Assembly (NCBI GenBank): GCA_041861885.1
Contig: JBGVUE010000001.1
Span: 732,001 to 796,000, forward strand
Origin: Haloimpatiens sp. FM7315
Lineage (GTDB): Bacteria; Bacillota; Clostridia; Clostridiales; Clostridiaceae
Direction: 5' to 3'
Length of the DNA: 64,000 bases
In this document: one piece after another, positions 27,786 to 37,361 of the stretch
How positions within the stretch are numbered: the stretch's first letter is position 1
Layout: each line of letters starts with the position of its first letter
Notes under the pieces: model-generated
What the model saw: the letters and a program-made list of their open reading frames with translations, nothing else
What the model was told of the DNA's origin: nothing
Database searches by the model: none
Position numbers and translations under genes: made by a program

Positions 27786-29330
27786 ATGAGTTTTCCAGTA
27801 CTAAAAAAAGCAGCTTATGTGTTAGTTGACACACCAGATATGGTAATACATAATGGTACTACACAAATGTTAGAAAGAGAACAAAATTCAGATTCAGAAT
27901 ATTTAAAATCTATAAGAAATAGTTTAAGAAGTTATGATGAAGTTGTAGGTTATGCACCTAATCAGACTTATATAGGAAATATGACACCAGATGAGTTATC
28001 AAAAACTCCAAGACCTTGGTATGACAAAAAAGTTGAGAATGCTAAGAGATATGGTCAATTTGGTGAGATAATGCCACAAGATGAATTCTACGGATTAATG
28101 AAAGTTGTAGACGTATTTGATCTTGTACTTTTAGAGAAATCTTTTTCTGAAAATGTAAAAACAAAATTTGAAGCACATGAAATTTTAAAAGATAAAGTTT
28201 CTGCACTAGGTGAGGGAGTAGAGATAGCCGATATAGAAAAAGCTGTAAATGAAAACAAAGCAGAAGGATTATATGAAAATGATAAGCTAGTTGGATGCGT
28301 TAAAAGAGCACATGAATTTGACGAAAATCTTTCAGCTGAATTTATGCTTGAAAACTTAGCAGTTAAAGCATCAGGAGTACTTGCTGCTATGTATATAGCT
28401 AAAGACTTAGATTTACCTGTTGAAGAAGTTGGATATATTATTGAGTGTTCAGAAGAAGCAGTTGGAGATATGAACCAAAGAGGAGGCGGAAATTTAGCTA
28501 AGTCTGTTGGTGAAATAGCAGGATTTAAAGGAGCTACAGGAATTGATATGAGAGGTTTCTGTGCCGGTCCATCACATTCTTTAATAAATGCAGCTTCACT
28601 TGTTAAATCTGGAATGTTTAAACATGTACTAGTAGTAGGTGGAGGATGTACAGCTAAACTTGGTATGAACGGAAAATCTCATGTAGGTAAAAATTTACCA
28701 ATACTAGAAGATTGCCTAGGTGGTTTTGCAGTATTAATATCTGAAAATGATGGAGTGAGCCCAGTAATTAGAACTGATGTAGTAGGTAAGCATACAATTG
28801 CAAGTGGAGCTTCACCACAAGCTGTTTTAGATGCTCTAGTATTAAAACCATTATCAGACAATGGCATGACAATACCTCAAATAGATAAATTCTCACCAGA
28901 GATGCAAATACCTGAAATAACAGAACCTGCAGGAGCTGGAGATGTACCAACACAGAACTACAAAATGATTGGTGCTCTAGCTGTTAAAAAAGGTCAATTA
29001 GATAGAAAAGAATTACCTGCATTTGTAAAAGAACACGGATATCCAGGATTTGCTCCAACTCAAGGACATATTCCTTCAGGAGTACCTATAGTTGGACATG
29101 GTATTAATTTAATTAAATCTGGAGAATTAAATAATTTCATGATAATCGGAAAAGGAAGTTTGTTCTTAGGAAGAATGACAAACCTATTTGATGGAATATC
29201 TATATTAGTTGAAAAGAATAACGGAAATGTAGAAGAAGAAAATGGAATAAGCAAAGAAGAAGTAAAAGGAATGGTTGCAGATGCAATGAAAGATTTTGCA
29301 ACATATTTAGCATCAAAGGTTGAGGAGTAA
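27786..29330 (+). CDS. grdC: Glycine reductase complex component C subunit beta
   Basis: A 514-residue protein with a thiolase/ketoacyl synthase-like fold. It begins MSFPVLKKAAYVLVDTPDMV; GFCAGPSHSLINAASLVKSG and VVGGGCTAKLGMNGKSHVGK contain the conserved Cys and His regions, and TQGHIPSGVPIVGHG is a later signature. Component C releases the acetyl group from GrdA as an enzyme thioester that phosphate converts to acetyl phosphate, which yields ATP through acetate kinase. ATG 27786 has GGGAGG at 27774-27779. It lies after a terminator-like hairpin but keeps the standard grdB-grdC-grdD order. Confidence 0.95.
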   Translation: MSFPVLKKAAYVLVDTPDMVIHNGTTQMLEREQNSDSEYLKSIRNSLRSYDEVVGYAPNQTYIGNMTPDELSKTPRPWYDKKVENAKRYGQFGEIMPQDEFYGLMKVVDVFDLVLLEKSFSENVKTKFEAHEILKDKVSALGEGVEIADIEKAVNENKAEGLYENDKLVGCVKRAHEFDENLSAEFMLENLAVKASGVLAAMYIAKDLDLPVEEVGYIIECSEEAVGDMNQRGGGNLAKSVGEIAGFKGATGIDMRGFCAGPSHSLINAASLVKSGMFKHVLVVGGGCTAKLGMNGKSHVGKNLPILEDCLGGFAVLISENDGVSPVIRTDVVGKHTIASGASPQAVLDALVLKPLSDNGMTIPQIDKFSPEMQIPEITEPAGAGDVPTQNYKMIGALAVKKGQLDRKELPAFVKEHGYPGFAPTQGHIPSGVPIVGHGINLIKSGELNNFMIIGKGSLFLGRMTNLFDGISILVEKNNGNVEEENGISKEEVKGMVADAMKDFATYLASKVEE

Positions 29331-29365
29331 TATAACTGATACATTGGAGAAAGGGGTGCTTTAAG

Positions 29366-30526
29366 TTGGCAAGTAACGCTACAAAAGCTATGATAGCTGA
29401 TGTGTTCAATGAAATAGCAGAAGGCATTAAAAGTGGAAGCTTTAAAAAGAAAGTAAGAATAGGCCTTACTATTTTAGGCTCTGAACACGGTGTTGAAGAA
29501 ATGGTAAACGCAGCTAAACTAGCTAAAAATAAATATGGTGATTTTGATATAGTTTTAATAGGAACAAAAACAACAGATGAGTTTGAAACTGTAGAAGTTG
29601 AAAGTCCTGAAGAAGGTCACAAAAAAATGGTTGAACTTCTTGAAAAAGGAGAAATTGATGGTTGTGTTACACAGCATTTTGATTTTCCAATAGGTGTATC
29701 TACTGTAGGTAGAGTAATTACTCCAGGAAAAGGTAGAGAAATGGTATTGGCCACAACTACAGGAACTACATCTACTAATAGAGTTGAAGGTATGGTTATA
29801 AATGCAATATCCGGAATATCTGCTGCTAAAGCAATAGGAATACAAAATCCTAAGGTTGGAATTTTGAATGTTGATGGCGCAAGACAGGTAGAGAGAATAT
29901 TGACAGAAGTTAAAAATAAAGGATATGAGTTTGATTTTGCTGAATCATTAAGAGCAGATGGTGGTGCTGTTATGAGAGGAAACGATCTTCTTGCAGGAAC
30001 TCCAGATGTTATGGTATGTGATTCATTAACAGGAAATTTACTTATAAAAATATTTGCTTCTTTTACAACTGGTGGAAATTATGAGACAGTAGGATATGGC
30101 TACGGACCAGGAATTGGTGATAACTACGATAAATTAGTTAATATAGTATCAAGAGCTTCAGGGGCACCACTTATATGTGAAGCCTTAAGATACTGTGCAA
30201 CTTGTGCACAAAATAAAGTATTATCAATAGCTTCTTCCGAATTTAAGAATGCTAAAAAAGCAGGACTTCAAGAGGAAATTGATAAGGTTACTAAAAAGGC
30301 TGCTCCAGCAGATGCTGAAGAAGTAAAGATGCCACCTAAAAAAGTAGTAACTTTTGCTATTCCAGGAATAGATATACTTGAACTTGAAGATGCTTGTAAA
30401 GTACTTTGGAAAGAAGGAGTATATTCAGAAAGCGGAATGGGTTGTACCGGACCTGTTATTCTTGTAGCTGAAGATGAAAATGAAAAAGCTTTAGAATTGC
30501 TTAAAAAAGCTGGATATGTTCAGTAG
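29366..30526 (+). CDS. grdD: Glycine reductase complex component C subunit alpha
   Basis: A 386-residue partner of GrdC with a PlsX/phosphotransacetylase-like fold. KKKVRIGLTILGSEHGVEEM is near residue 30, then CVTQHFDFPIGVSTVGRVIT and SLTGNLLIKIFASFTTGGNY. Late, YSESGMGCTGPVILVAEDEN carries a conserved Cys. It completes the acetyl phosphate-forming component. TTG 29366 is set by AAGGGGTG. The gap to grdC is 35 bp, so the two are translated from one message. A strong terminator closes the operon. Confidence 0.95.
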   Translation: MASNATKAMIADVFNEIAEGIKSGSFKKKVRIGLTILGSEHGVEEMVNAAKLAKNKYGDFDIVLIGTKTTDEFETVEVESPEEGHKKMVELLEKGEIDGCVTQHFDFPIGVSTVGRVITPGKGREMVLATTTGTTSTNRVEGMVINAISGISAAKAIGIQNPKVGILNVDGARQVERILTEVKNKGYEFDFAESLRADGGAVMRGNDLLAGTPDVMVCDSLTGNLLIKIFASFTTGGNYETVGYGYGPGIGDNYDKLVNIVSRASGAPLICEALRYCATCAQNKVLSIASSEFKNAKKAGLQEEIDKVTKKAAPADAEEVKMPPKKVVTFAIPGIDILELEDACKVLWKEGVYSESGMGCTGPVILVAEDENEKALELLKKAGYVQ

Positions 30527-30553
30527 TTATAAATAATTGTATGAAAACTAAAA

Positions 30554-30585
30554 AATAAGAGCAGATTTTTTGCTCTTATTTTTTT
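30554..30585 (+). terminator. Terminator of the grd operon
   Basis: AATAAGAGC (30554-30562) pairs with GCTCTTATT (30572-30580), followed by TTTTT. Confidence 0.92.
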
Positions 30586-30717
30586 ATTTAAATTAAAAAA
30601 TTAGGAAATAATATTAGTGTAATGTTAAAATAGTTTTAATTTTATTATTTAGTAAAAAAAGTGAATAAATTTTTAATATTACTTAAAATTTTGAATTTTT
30701 ATTAATTTAAAAATATG

Positions 30718-30747
30718 TTGAAAAAGATTTTAAAAAAATGATATAAT
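30718..30747 (+). promoter_or_regulatory. Probable promoter of the nucleoside transporter operon
   Basis: TTGAAA at 30718-30723 and TATAAT at 30742-30747 with an 18-bp spacer. The rest of the 320-bp gap after grdD holds only the grd terminator and AT-rich DNA; I see no purine riboswitch. Confidence 0.6.
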
Positions 30748-30846
30748 ACATATGAGTTTATGTGAATTTATGGTGTATTTAATTATTTGTTTTCAATGCA
30801 GATGTTAAATATAAAAACATTTTTTAAAAAAAGAGGAGGAAATCAA

Positions 30847-31941
30847 ATGAGTAAAAGAAGATTTGTTGCACTATTTGCAGCAGCAGCAATGGCTACAACT
30901 TTATTTGTAGGTTGTGGTAGTGGGGCAAAAGATGAAAACGCTACCAAACAAGAAGAATCAACAAAACAAGAGCAAAAAGGCAAGGATATAAAAATAGGTC
31001 TATCTACAGATGAAGGTGGATTAAATGATAAGTCATTTAACCAATCAGCTGACAAGGGCATAAAAGATGCTCAAAAAGAATTAGGAGTTCAATACTTCCC
31101 AATCGAATCTCAAAAGAAAGAAGATTATGAGCAAAATCTTCAAACTTTAGCTTTGGACCAAGATTGTAATTTAACTTTCGCAATAGGATTCCAAATGCAA
31201 AAAGCAGCAGAAAACATAGCAAAAGCAAATGCAGATAAGAAATTTGCTATAGTAGATGCAGTTGTAGAACAACCAAATGTACAGTCGTTAATGTTTAAAG
31301 AAGAAGAAGGATCATTTTTAGTAGGTGTAATTGCTGCTAAAACTACAAAAACAAATAAAATAGGTTTTATTGGTGGAAAAGATTTCCCAAGCATAAACAA
31401 GTTTGCAGCAGGATACATGGCAGGAGCAAGAGCTATAAATCCTGATATTAAAGTAGTTGTTAAATATGCTGATAGTTTTGCAGATACAAATAAAGGATAT
31501 GAGTTTGGTAAAGCTGAATACAACGAAGGTTGTGACATAGTTTACCATGCAGCTGGTGGAGTTGGAATTGGATTATTTAAAGTTGCAGATGAACTTAAAA
31601 AAGCTGGTAAAGAAGTTTGGGCAATTGGAGTTGACCAAGACCAAGCTGTAACTGTTTCTGATTACAAAGATATAATTTTAACTAGTATGATAAAAAGAGT
31701 TGATATAGCTACTAATCAAGCTGTAAAAGATGTAGTAAATGATCAATTTAAAGGTGGAAAAACAACTACATTTGGTCTTAAAGAAGACGGTGTTGGTATA
31801 GCAGATACTTCTAAAAATCATGTTTCAGCAGAAATATTAGACTTAGTAAAAAAATATGAAGACGCTATAAAAGCAGGAAAAATCAAAGTTCCAGAAACAA
31901 AGGAAAATGCTGCAAAATTTACAACTGATGCAGTTAAATAG
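30847..31941 (+). CDS. BMP-family ABC transporter substrate-binding lipoprotein
   Basis: A 364-residue lipoprotein. The signal peptide MSKRRFVALFAAAAMATTLF is followed by a lipobox V-G-C at about residue 23. The BMP domain (Med/TmpC type) has IGLSTDEGGLNDKSFNQSA, then IGFIGGKDFPSINKFAAGYM and VYHAAGGVGIGLF, all conserved. The family binds purine nucleosides for import. GAGGAGG precedes ATG 30847; the ATG at 30799 is upstream of that site and rejected. A hairpin separates it from the ATPase gene, a common way to make more binding protein than transporter. Confidence 0.93.
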   Translation: MSKRRFVALFAAAAMATTLFVGCGSGAKDENATKQEESTKQEQKGKDIKIGLSTDEGGLNDKSFNQSADKGIKDAQKELGVQYFPIESQKKEDYEQNLQTLALDQDCNLTFAIGFQMQKAAENIAKANADKKFAIVDAVVEQPNVQSLMFKEEEGSFLVGVIAAKTTKTNKIGFIGGKDFPSINKFAAGYMAGARAINPDIKVVVKYADSFADTNKGYEFGKAEYNEGCDIVYHAAGGVGIGLFKVADELKKAGKEVWAIGVDQDQAVTVSDYKDIILTSMIKRVDIATNQAVKDVVNDQFKGGKTTTFGLKEDGVGIADTSKNHVSAEILDLVKKYEDAIKAGKIKVPETKENAAKFTTDAVK

Positions 31942-32004
31942 TAATAAGACATTTTTATATAAAATAATAATGTTTATATAACATTTGAATTAAATTAATT
32001 GAAT

Positions 32005-32032
32005 AAAGCTAGATGTATTGCATCTAGCTTTT
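32005..32032 (+). terminator. Partial terminator between binding protein and ATPase genes
   Basis: AAAGCTAGATG (32005-32015) pairs with CATCTAGCTTTT (32021-32032) around TATTG. The perfect stem and short T tract suggest partial read-through. Confidence 0.8.
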
Positions 32033-32073
32033 AAAATTTAAAACTATTCCTTAAAAGAATAGGAGGTAAAATA

Positions 32074-33606
32074 ATGGAAAAAGTAGTGGAAATGAAAGGC
32101 ATAACAAAGATATTTCCTGGTACCGTAGCCAATGACAATGTGAATTTTGATCTTTTGAAAGGGGAGACTCACGTACTTTTAGGTGAGAACGGGGCGGGAA
32201 AAACTACGTTAATGAATATACTATATGGACTTTATCAGCCAGAAAAAGGTGAAATTTTAATTAACGGAATTAAAACAAATATAATGACTCCTAATGACGC
32301 AATTAAATTAGGAATTGGTATGGTTCACCAGCATTTTATGCTTGTGCATAATTTTACAGTAGCTGAGAATATAGTTTTGGGCGTAGAGCCAAAAAAAGGA
32401 TTAAAAATTGATATAAATAAAGCAGTAAATGATGTACAAAAAATTGCAGATAAATATGGATTTCAGATAAATCCAAATGCTGTAATTGAAGATATTTCAG
32501 TTGGACAGCAGCAGAAAGTTGAAATAATAAAAGCTCTTTATAGAGGTGCAGAAATATTAATACTAGATGAACCAACAGCGGTATTAACGCCTCAAGAAAT
32601 AGATGAATTAGGTGAGATAATAAACAACTTAAAAAAAGAAGGAAAGTCAGTTATACTTATAACTCATAAATTAAAAGAAGTTATGAAAATGAGTGATAGA
32701 GTTACTATAATTAGACGTGGAAAGATTACAGGAAGCGTTAACACAATAGATACAAGTATAGATGAACTTGCAGAACTTATGGTAGGAAGAAAAGTACAAC
32801 TTGTAGTTGATAAGAAAGAAGCAAAAATTGGATATGAAATCCTTAAAGTTCAAGATTTACATGTTAAAGACCATAGAGGAATTGAGGCTGTAAATGGTGT
32901 AAATTTAACTGTTAAAGCTGGAGAAATAGTTGGTATTGCTGGAGTAGATGGCAATGGACAAACAGAGTTTATTGAAGCTATAACAGGACTAAAAAAACCT
33001 GAGAAAGGTTCTATTACTTTAAGTGGAAAAGATATATATGGTAAAAGTCCAAGAGAAATAGGAGATTTAGGACTTGGACATATTCCAGAGGATAGACATA
33101 AAAGAGGCCTTATACTTAAGTATTCATTATATGAAAATTCTATTCTTGGAATTCATCACAAAGAACCCTTTAGTAAAAGAAAAATAATGAACTACGAAGA
33201 AATTAGAAAACATAGTGCTAAAATCATAAAAGAATTTGACGTTAGAACTCCTAATGATGAAGTAGAGGCTTCAGCTTTATCAGGTGGTAATCAGCAGAAG
33301 TTAATTGTAGCTAGGGAAATATCTAAAAATCCGGATTTACTAATAGCATCTCAGCCTACAAGAGGAGTGGATGTTGGAGCTATAGAATTTATTCATAAAA
33401 GGCTTGTTGGTGAAAGGGATTCTGGAAAAGCTGTTTTACTAGTATCATTGGAGTTAGATGAAGTGTTAGCGCTATCAGATAGAATTGCTGTTATGTATGA
33501 TGGCAGAATAGTAGATATACTAGATAGAAAAGATGCCAATGAGCAAAAACTTGGAATTCTCATGGCAGGTGGAAGTATAGATAAAGAGGTGAATAAAAAT
33601 GAGTAA
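32074..33606 (+). CDS. Nucleoside ABC importer ATP-binding protein, tandem domains
   Basis: A 510-residue protein with two ABC domains. Domain 1 has Walker A LLGENGAGKTTLMNILYG, signature DISVGQQQKVEIIKALYRGA and Walker B ILILDEPTAVLTPQE. Domain 2 has the degenerate Walker A GIAGVDGNGQTEFIEAITG, the typical second-site form in this family, and signature ALSGGNQQKLIVAREISKN. It powers the RbsA-like importer class that works with BMP-family binding proteins (NupO in Bacillus). ATG 32074 has AGGAGG upstream. It overlaps the first permease gene by 8 bp. Confidence 0.94.
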   Translation: MEKVVEMKGITKIFPGTVANDNVNFDLLKGETHVLLGENGAGKTTLMNILYGLYQPEKGEILINGIKTNIMTPNDAIKLGIGMVHQHFMLVHNFTVAENIVLGVEPKKGLKIDINKAVNDVQKIADKYGFQINPNAVIEDISVGQQQKVEIIKALYRGAEILILDEPTAVLTPQEIDELGEIINNLKKEGKSVILITHKLKEVMKMSDRVTIIRRGKITGSVNTIDTSIDELAELMVGRKVQLVVDKKEAKIGYEILKVQDLHVKDHRGIEAVNGVNLTVKAGEIVGIAGVDGNGQTEFIEAITGLKKPEKGSITLSGKDIYGKSPREIGDLGLGHIPEDRHKRGLILKYSLYENSILGIHHKEPFSKRKIMNYEEIRKHSAKIIKEFDVRTPNDEVEASALSGGNQQKLIVAREISKNPDLLIASQPTRGVDVGAIEFIHKRLVGERDSGKAVLLVSLELDEVLALSDRIAVMYDGRIVDILDRKDANEQKLGILMAGGSIDKEVNKNE

Positions 33607-34689
33607 TAAAAGTACCTCAATTGCAATCAAAAAATCATTAAAAAGTTTAATTTTCCCTTTGGTTGCTATAATACTATCAATATTTGTTGCGGTTTTCTTT
33701 GTTATGTGGGCAAAAGGGTATTCTATATTACAGTACTTTTCAGCTTTAGCTAAATTGTTTGAATTAATATGGAAAGGTAGTTTTGCAACAAAGAGAAATG
33801 CCTTAAATACATTAGTTTATGTAACACCTCTTATATTTACAGGTGTAGCTAATGCAATAGCATTTAGATGTGGTCTTTTTAATATAGGTGTTGAAGGACA
33901 ATTTATAGTAGGTATGGGAGCTGCTGCTGTAGTAGGTCTAATTCCTGGCTTAAGTCCAGCTTTGCATATTCCACTTGTAATAATATCAGGTATAATTGCC
34001 GGAGGAATATGGGGTGGAATACCTGGATACCTTAAAGCTAAGTTTGGAACAAACGAAGTTATAAATACTATAATGATGAACTTTATTGGAATGTACCTTG
34101 TTAATTTTATAATACTAAGGACAAAATTTGGAGTTAAAGCTAGTGCAAGTACTCCAATAATACAAAAAAGCGCAAAGATTTTTAGATTTAGTAACATAAG
34201 TAATGCCAATCTTAGTTTGATTATTGCTATAGTTGTAGCAATCTTTATATACTGGCTACTTTGGAAGACTACAGTTGGATATGAAATAAGAGCTGTAGGT
34301 ATAAATCCATATGGTTCTGAATATGGTGGAATCAATATTTCAAAAATATTATTCTTGCTATGCTTCTTTCAGGAGCTATAGCAGGTATTGGTGGAGCTAC
34401 TCATGTAGCAGGAGTTTTATATCAAGTTCAAGACATGATGGTATTTCCTAACTTTGGATTTGATGGCATTGCAGTTGCACTTCTTGCAAAAAGCAATCCT
34501 ATAGGATGTATACCAGCTGCTATATTATTTGGAGCTTTAAATAGTAGTTCAAGGGTACTTCAGTTAAATGGAATACCTAAAGAAATAGTAGCCTTAATTC
34601 AATCAGTAATAATAATATTTGTAGCTACAGACTACATTGTAAAATACTTTGAGGATAGGAAGAAGAAGGGAGCAATGATAAATGAATAG
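33599..34689 (+). CDS. Nucleoside ABC importer permease 1, frameshifted in this sequence
   Basis: A membrane protein of about 363 residues and eight or more helices. GVANAIAFRCGLFNIGVEGQ and FGTNEVINTIMMNFIGMYLVN are signatures of the RbsC/YufP-type permease. The first frame ends at 34381. Adding one A to the A5 run at 34342-34346 restores ISKNIILAMLLSGAIAGIGG, continuing to the end at 34689. It overlaps the ATPase gene at its start and the second permease gene at its end by 8 bp, so the operon is tightly coupled. Confidence 0.92.
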
Positions 34690-35608
34690 TCAAATTGTTT
34701 CTATTATAGACTCTACTCTTAGAATTGCAGCTCCTTTAATATTTGCAGGACTTGGAGGAGTTTTCTGTGAGAGATCTGGTGTTGTTAATATAGGTCTTGA
34801 AGGTATGATGATAATAGGTGCATTTTTCGCAGTATTAGGATCTTATTTAACAGGAAGCCCTGCAATTGGAATTATTTTCGCAGTAGTTGCTGGAGCTGTT
34901 TTAGCAGCTGTCCATGCGTTTTTAAGTATAAACTTAAGAGCAGATCAGATTATATCAGGTACTGCAATTAATTTGTTTGCGGCTGCCTTATCAAGTTTCC
35001 TAATTATGAAAGTTTTTCATAAGGGTGGTCAAACTGATATTGTTAAAGGACTATACTATGGAGTACCTAAATCAATTAAAAGTATTCCGATTTTAGGTCA
35101 GTTTTTAGGTGGACTAAATTGGTTTGTAATACTTTCGATAATTTTAGTAGTAGTTAGTCATTTTGTATTATTTAAAACTCCTTTGGGACTTAGAATAAGA
35201 GCTGTAGGAGAACATCCAGCAGCAGCAGATACTTTAGGAATTAACGTATATAAAATGAGATATTTATGCGTTATACTTTCAGGAGCTTTAGCAGGACTTG
35301 GAGGAGCAGCTCTTTCTATAGGAACTACTCCAGTATATAGAGAAGGAATGGTGGCTGGTCGTGGATTTATAGCTTTGGCTGCCATGATATTTGGTAATTG
35401 GAATCCTGTTGGCACAATGCTAGCATGCATGTTATTTGCCTTTGGAAGCGCATTTCAGATGGTTGCTCAAAGCTTTAGTTGGAATTTACCAACAGAAGTT
35501 TATTCAGCAATACCATACGTACTAACAATGCTTGCACTTGCAGGTTTTGTAGGAAAAACAACAGCTCCTAGGGCAGATGGAAAACCATATGTAAAAGGAG
35601 AAAGATAG
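34682..35608 (+). CDS. Nucleoside ABC importer permease 2
   Basis: A 308-residue membrane protein with about eight helices. APLIFAGLGGVFCERSGVVN then IGLEGMMIIGAFFA is the signature of the second permease in BMP/NupQ-type systems. LRADQIISGTAINLFAAAL and ALAGLGGAALSIG repeat motifs of the partner permease, reflecting ancient duplication. The start ATG 34682 overlaps the end of the first permease gene. It is the last gene of the operon and is followed by a perfect hairpin. Confidence 0.94.
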   Translation: MNSQIVSIIDSTLRIAAPLIFAGLGGVFCERSGVVNIGLEGMMIIGAFFAVLGSYLTGSPAIGIIFAVVAGAVLAAVHAFLSINLRADQIISGTAINLFAAALSSFLIMKVFHKGGQTDIVKGLYYGVPKSIKSIPILGQFLGGLNWFVILSIILVVVSHFVLFKTPLGLRIRAVGEHPAAADTLGINVYKMRYLCVILSGALAGLGGAALSIGTTPVYREGMVAGRGFIALAAMIFGNWNPVGTMLACMLFAFGSAFQMVAQSFSWNLPTEVYSAIPYVLTMLALAGFVGKTTAPRADGKPYVKGER

Positions 35609-35613
35609 TTTTA

Positions 35614-35645
35614 TAAACTCTGGCTTAATGCCAGAGTTTATATTT
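35614..35645 (+). terminator. Terminator of the nucleoside importer operon
   Basis: TAAACTCTGGC (35614-35624) pairs perfectly with GCCAGAGTTTA (35630-35640), followed by TATTTAT. Confidence 0.85.
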
Positions 35646-35647
35646 AT

Positions 35648-35733
35648 GTGCGCCCAGCATGGGCGTAATCTATAGGGTGAAAGTCCCGAGCGCCGAAGGT
35701 GATATAGGCGTTAGCCAATGACAAGGGTGTCCA
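35648..35733 (+). mobile_element. Group II intron 5' end, truncated remnant
   Basis: The segment begins GTGCGCCCAGCATGGGCG and continues with TCTATAGGGTGAAAGTCCCG, AGCGCCGAAGGTGATA, GGCGTTAGCC and ACAAGGGTGTCC. This is the recognised 5' end and start of domain I of bacterial group II introns. After about 86 bp the match stops. No reverse transcriptase frame and no domain V hairpin are present before rpoN. It is a decayed or 3'-truncated copy just behind the importer terminator. Confidence 0.85.
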
Positions 35734-35858
35734 TTATTTTGTGTAATTAGAATAAAATTAAATCTTATGTTTTATAATAAATGTTAAGACTATGTATTCC
35801 TTCTAAATGTGAAATGATATAATGTTGTTAAAAGTAAATTAGATTGAGTGGTGAGATT

Positions 35859-37231
35859 ATGAATTTAAATTTCGATTTAAGATTAACTCAAGAACAAAAA
35901 CTAATAATGACTCAGAAGATGCAGCTATCCATAAAAATGCTACAGATGTCTGGTTTTGAATTGCAACAGTACATAGATAAAGAACTTCAAGAAAATCCTG
36001 TACTAGAGGCGAATTACAATAAAGAAGAAAGTAGTACTGAGAAAAATGAAATTGATTACAAAAAAGTTTTAGAATATTTGAAATTTGATGATTACGGTCA
36101 CAAAGATTATGTGAATAACAATGAAGATGAGGTTTCGCCTTTTAATTTTATAAGTTCAGAAAAATCCTTAAAAGATTTTTTAGAAGAGCAAATTCTTGAA
36201 CTTCAAGAAAACCAGTATATAAAAGAAATTTGCAGATATATAGTTGAAAATTTAGATTATAGGGGATATTTAGACAGTTCTACAGAAAACATATCAAGAG
36301 AAATAAAATCCAGCATTGAAGATACAGAATATTCATTAAAGATAATACAATCTCTAGAACCTAATGGAATAGGATGCAGAGATTTAAAAGAGTGTTTAAA
36401 GATACAACTAAATAAAAGAGGAGTAGAGGATAAGGTTTTATTTAGTATAATAGATAATTACTTAGAATTAATAGCCCAAAATAAAATCAATGTCATATCA
36501 AAAGAAATTGGCATATCTAAGGAAAGAGTACAGGAGTACATAGATTTAATTAAAACTTTAGAACCTAAACCATCTAGGGGATTTTATACTGGGGAAAATG
36601 TGAAGTATATAGTTCCAGATGCCTTTATAAGAAAGATAAATGAGGAGTATCATATTATCATGAATGACAATTTGCTTCCTAAGCTTAACGTGAATTCTCT
36701 CTATAAAAGCATAATATTAAAGGATGAAAAAAGTGATAAAACTTCTGAGTACGTAAAAGATAAAATAAATAGTGCAATGTTTTTAATTAAAAGTATAGAA
36801 CATAGAAAAAGTACTATGCATAGGGTTCTAGAAGAGATAATAAAGCGTCAGAGACCTTTTTTGATAAGGGAAAAGAATATTTAAAGCCAATGACTTTAAA
36901 AGAAGTAGCAGATAATATTGGAGTACATGAATCTACTGTAAGTAGGGCAATAAGGGAAAAGTACGTTTATACAAATATGGGAACATTAAGAATAAGGGAT
37001 TTATTTACTACTGCAATTGTATCAAAGGATTTTGGTGAGGATATTTCTGTAGTTAAAATAAAAAATAAATTAGAAGAGTATGTAAGAGAAGAAGATAAGA
37101 AAAAACCACTATCCGACCAAAAACTCTCGGAAATGCTTAAGGAAAACGGTATGAATATTTCAAGAAGAACTGTGGCAAAATACAGAGAGGAACTAGGCAT
37201 TAAGTCATCCAGTAAGAGAAAAAGATTTTAG
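35859..37231 (+). CDS. rpoN: RNA polymerase sigma-54 factor, frameshifted in this sequence
   Basis: Sigma-54, about 457 residues after repair. Region I has LTQEQKLIMTQKMQLSIKML and a Gln-rich start. LQENPVLEANYN ends it, the core-binding domain follows, and the HTH region LKEVADNIGVHESTVSRAIR leads to the RpoN box S-R-R-T-V-A-K-Y-R-E near the end. The first frame stops at 36884. Adding one T to the T6 run at 36857-36862 restores RPFFDKGKEYLKPMTLKEVA. ATG 35859 with GTGGTGAG is used; the ATG at 35844 would lie before it. No sigma-54 activator gene is in the window. It directly precedes cggR. Confidence 0.93.
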
Positions 37232-37298
37232 AATATAATTGTTAACACTTTGTTCATATTTTTTTAAAATTATAGTTTAAAAATTCTAATATATATTT

Positions 37299-37346
37299 TA
37301 TAATGGTGTTGGGACATAAAATTGATATATGGGACGTTAAACGACC
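37299..37346 (+). promoter_or_regulatory. cggR promoter -10 and CggR operator
   Basis: TATAAT at 37299-37304 is followed by two direct half-sites: TGGGAC with N6 and TTGA at 37310-37325, then TGGGAC with N6 and CGAC at 37330-37345. The 20-bp repeat distance and the GGGAC-N6-(TGTC-like) layout match the described CggR operator between promoter and cggR, predicting autoregulation relieved by fructose-1,6-bisphosphate. Confidence 0.8.
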
Positions 37347-37361
37347 AAAGAGGTGTTAATT

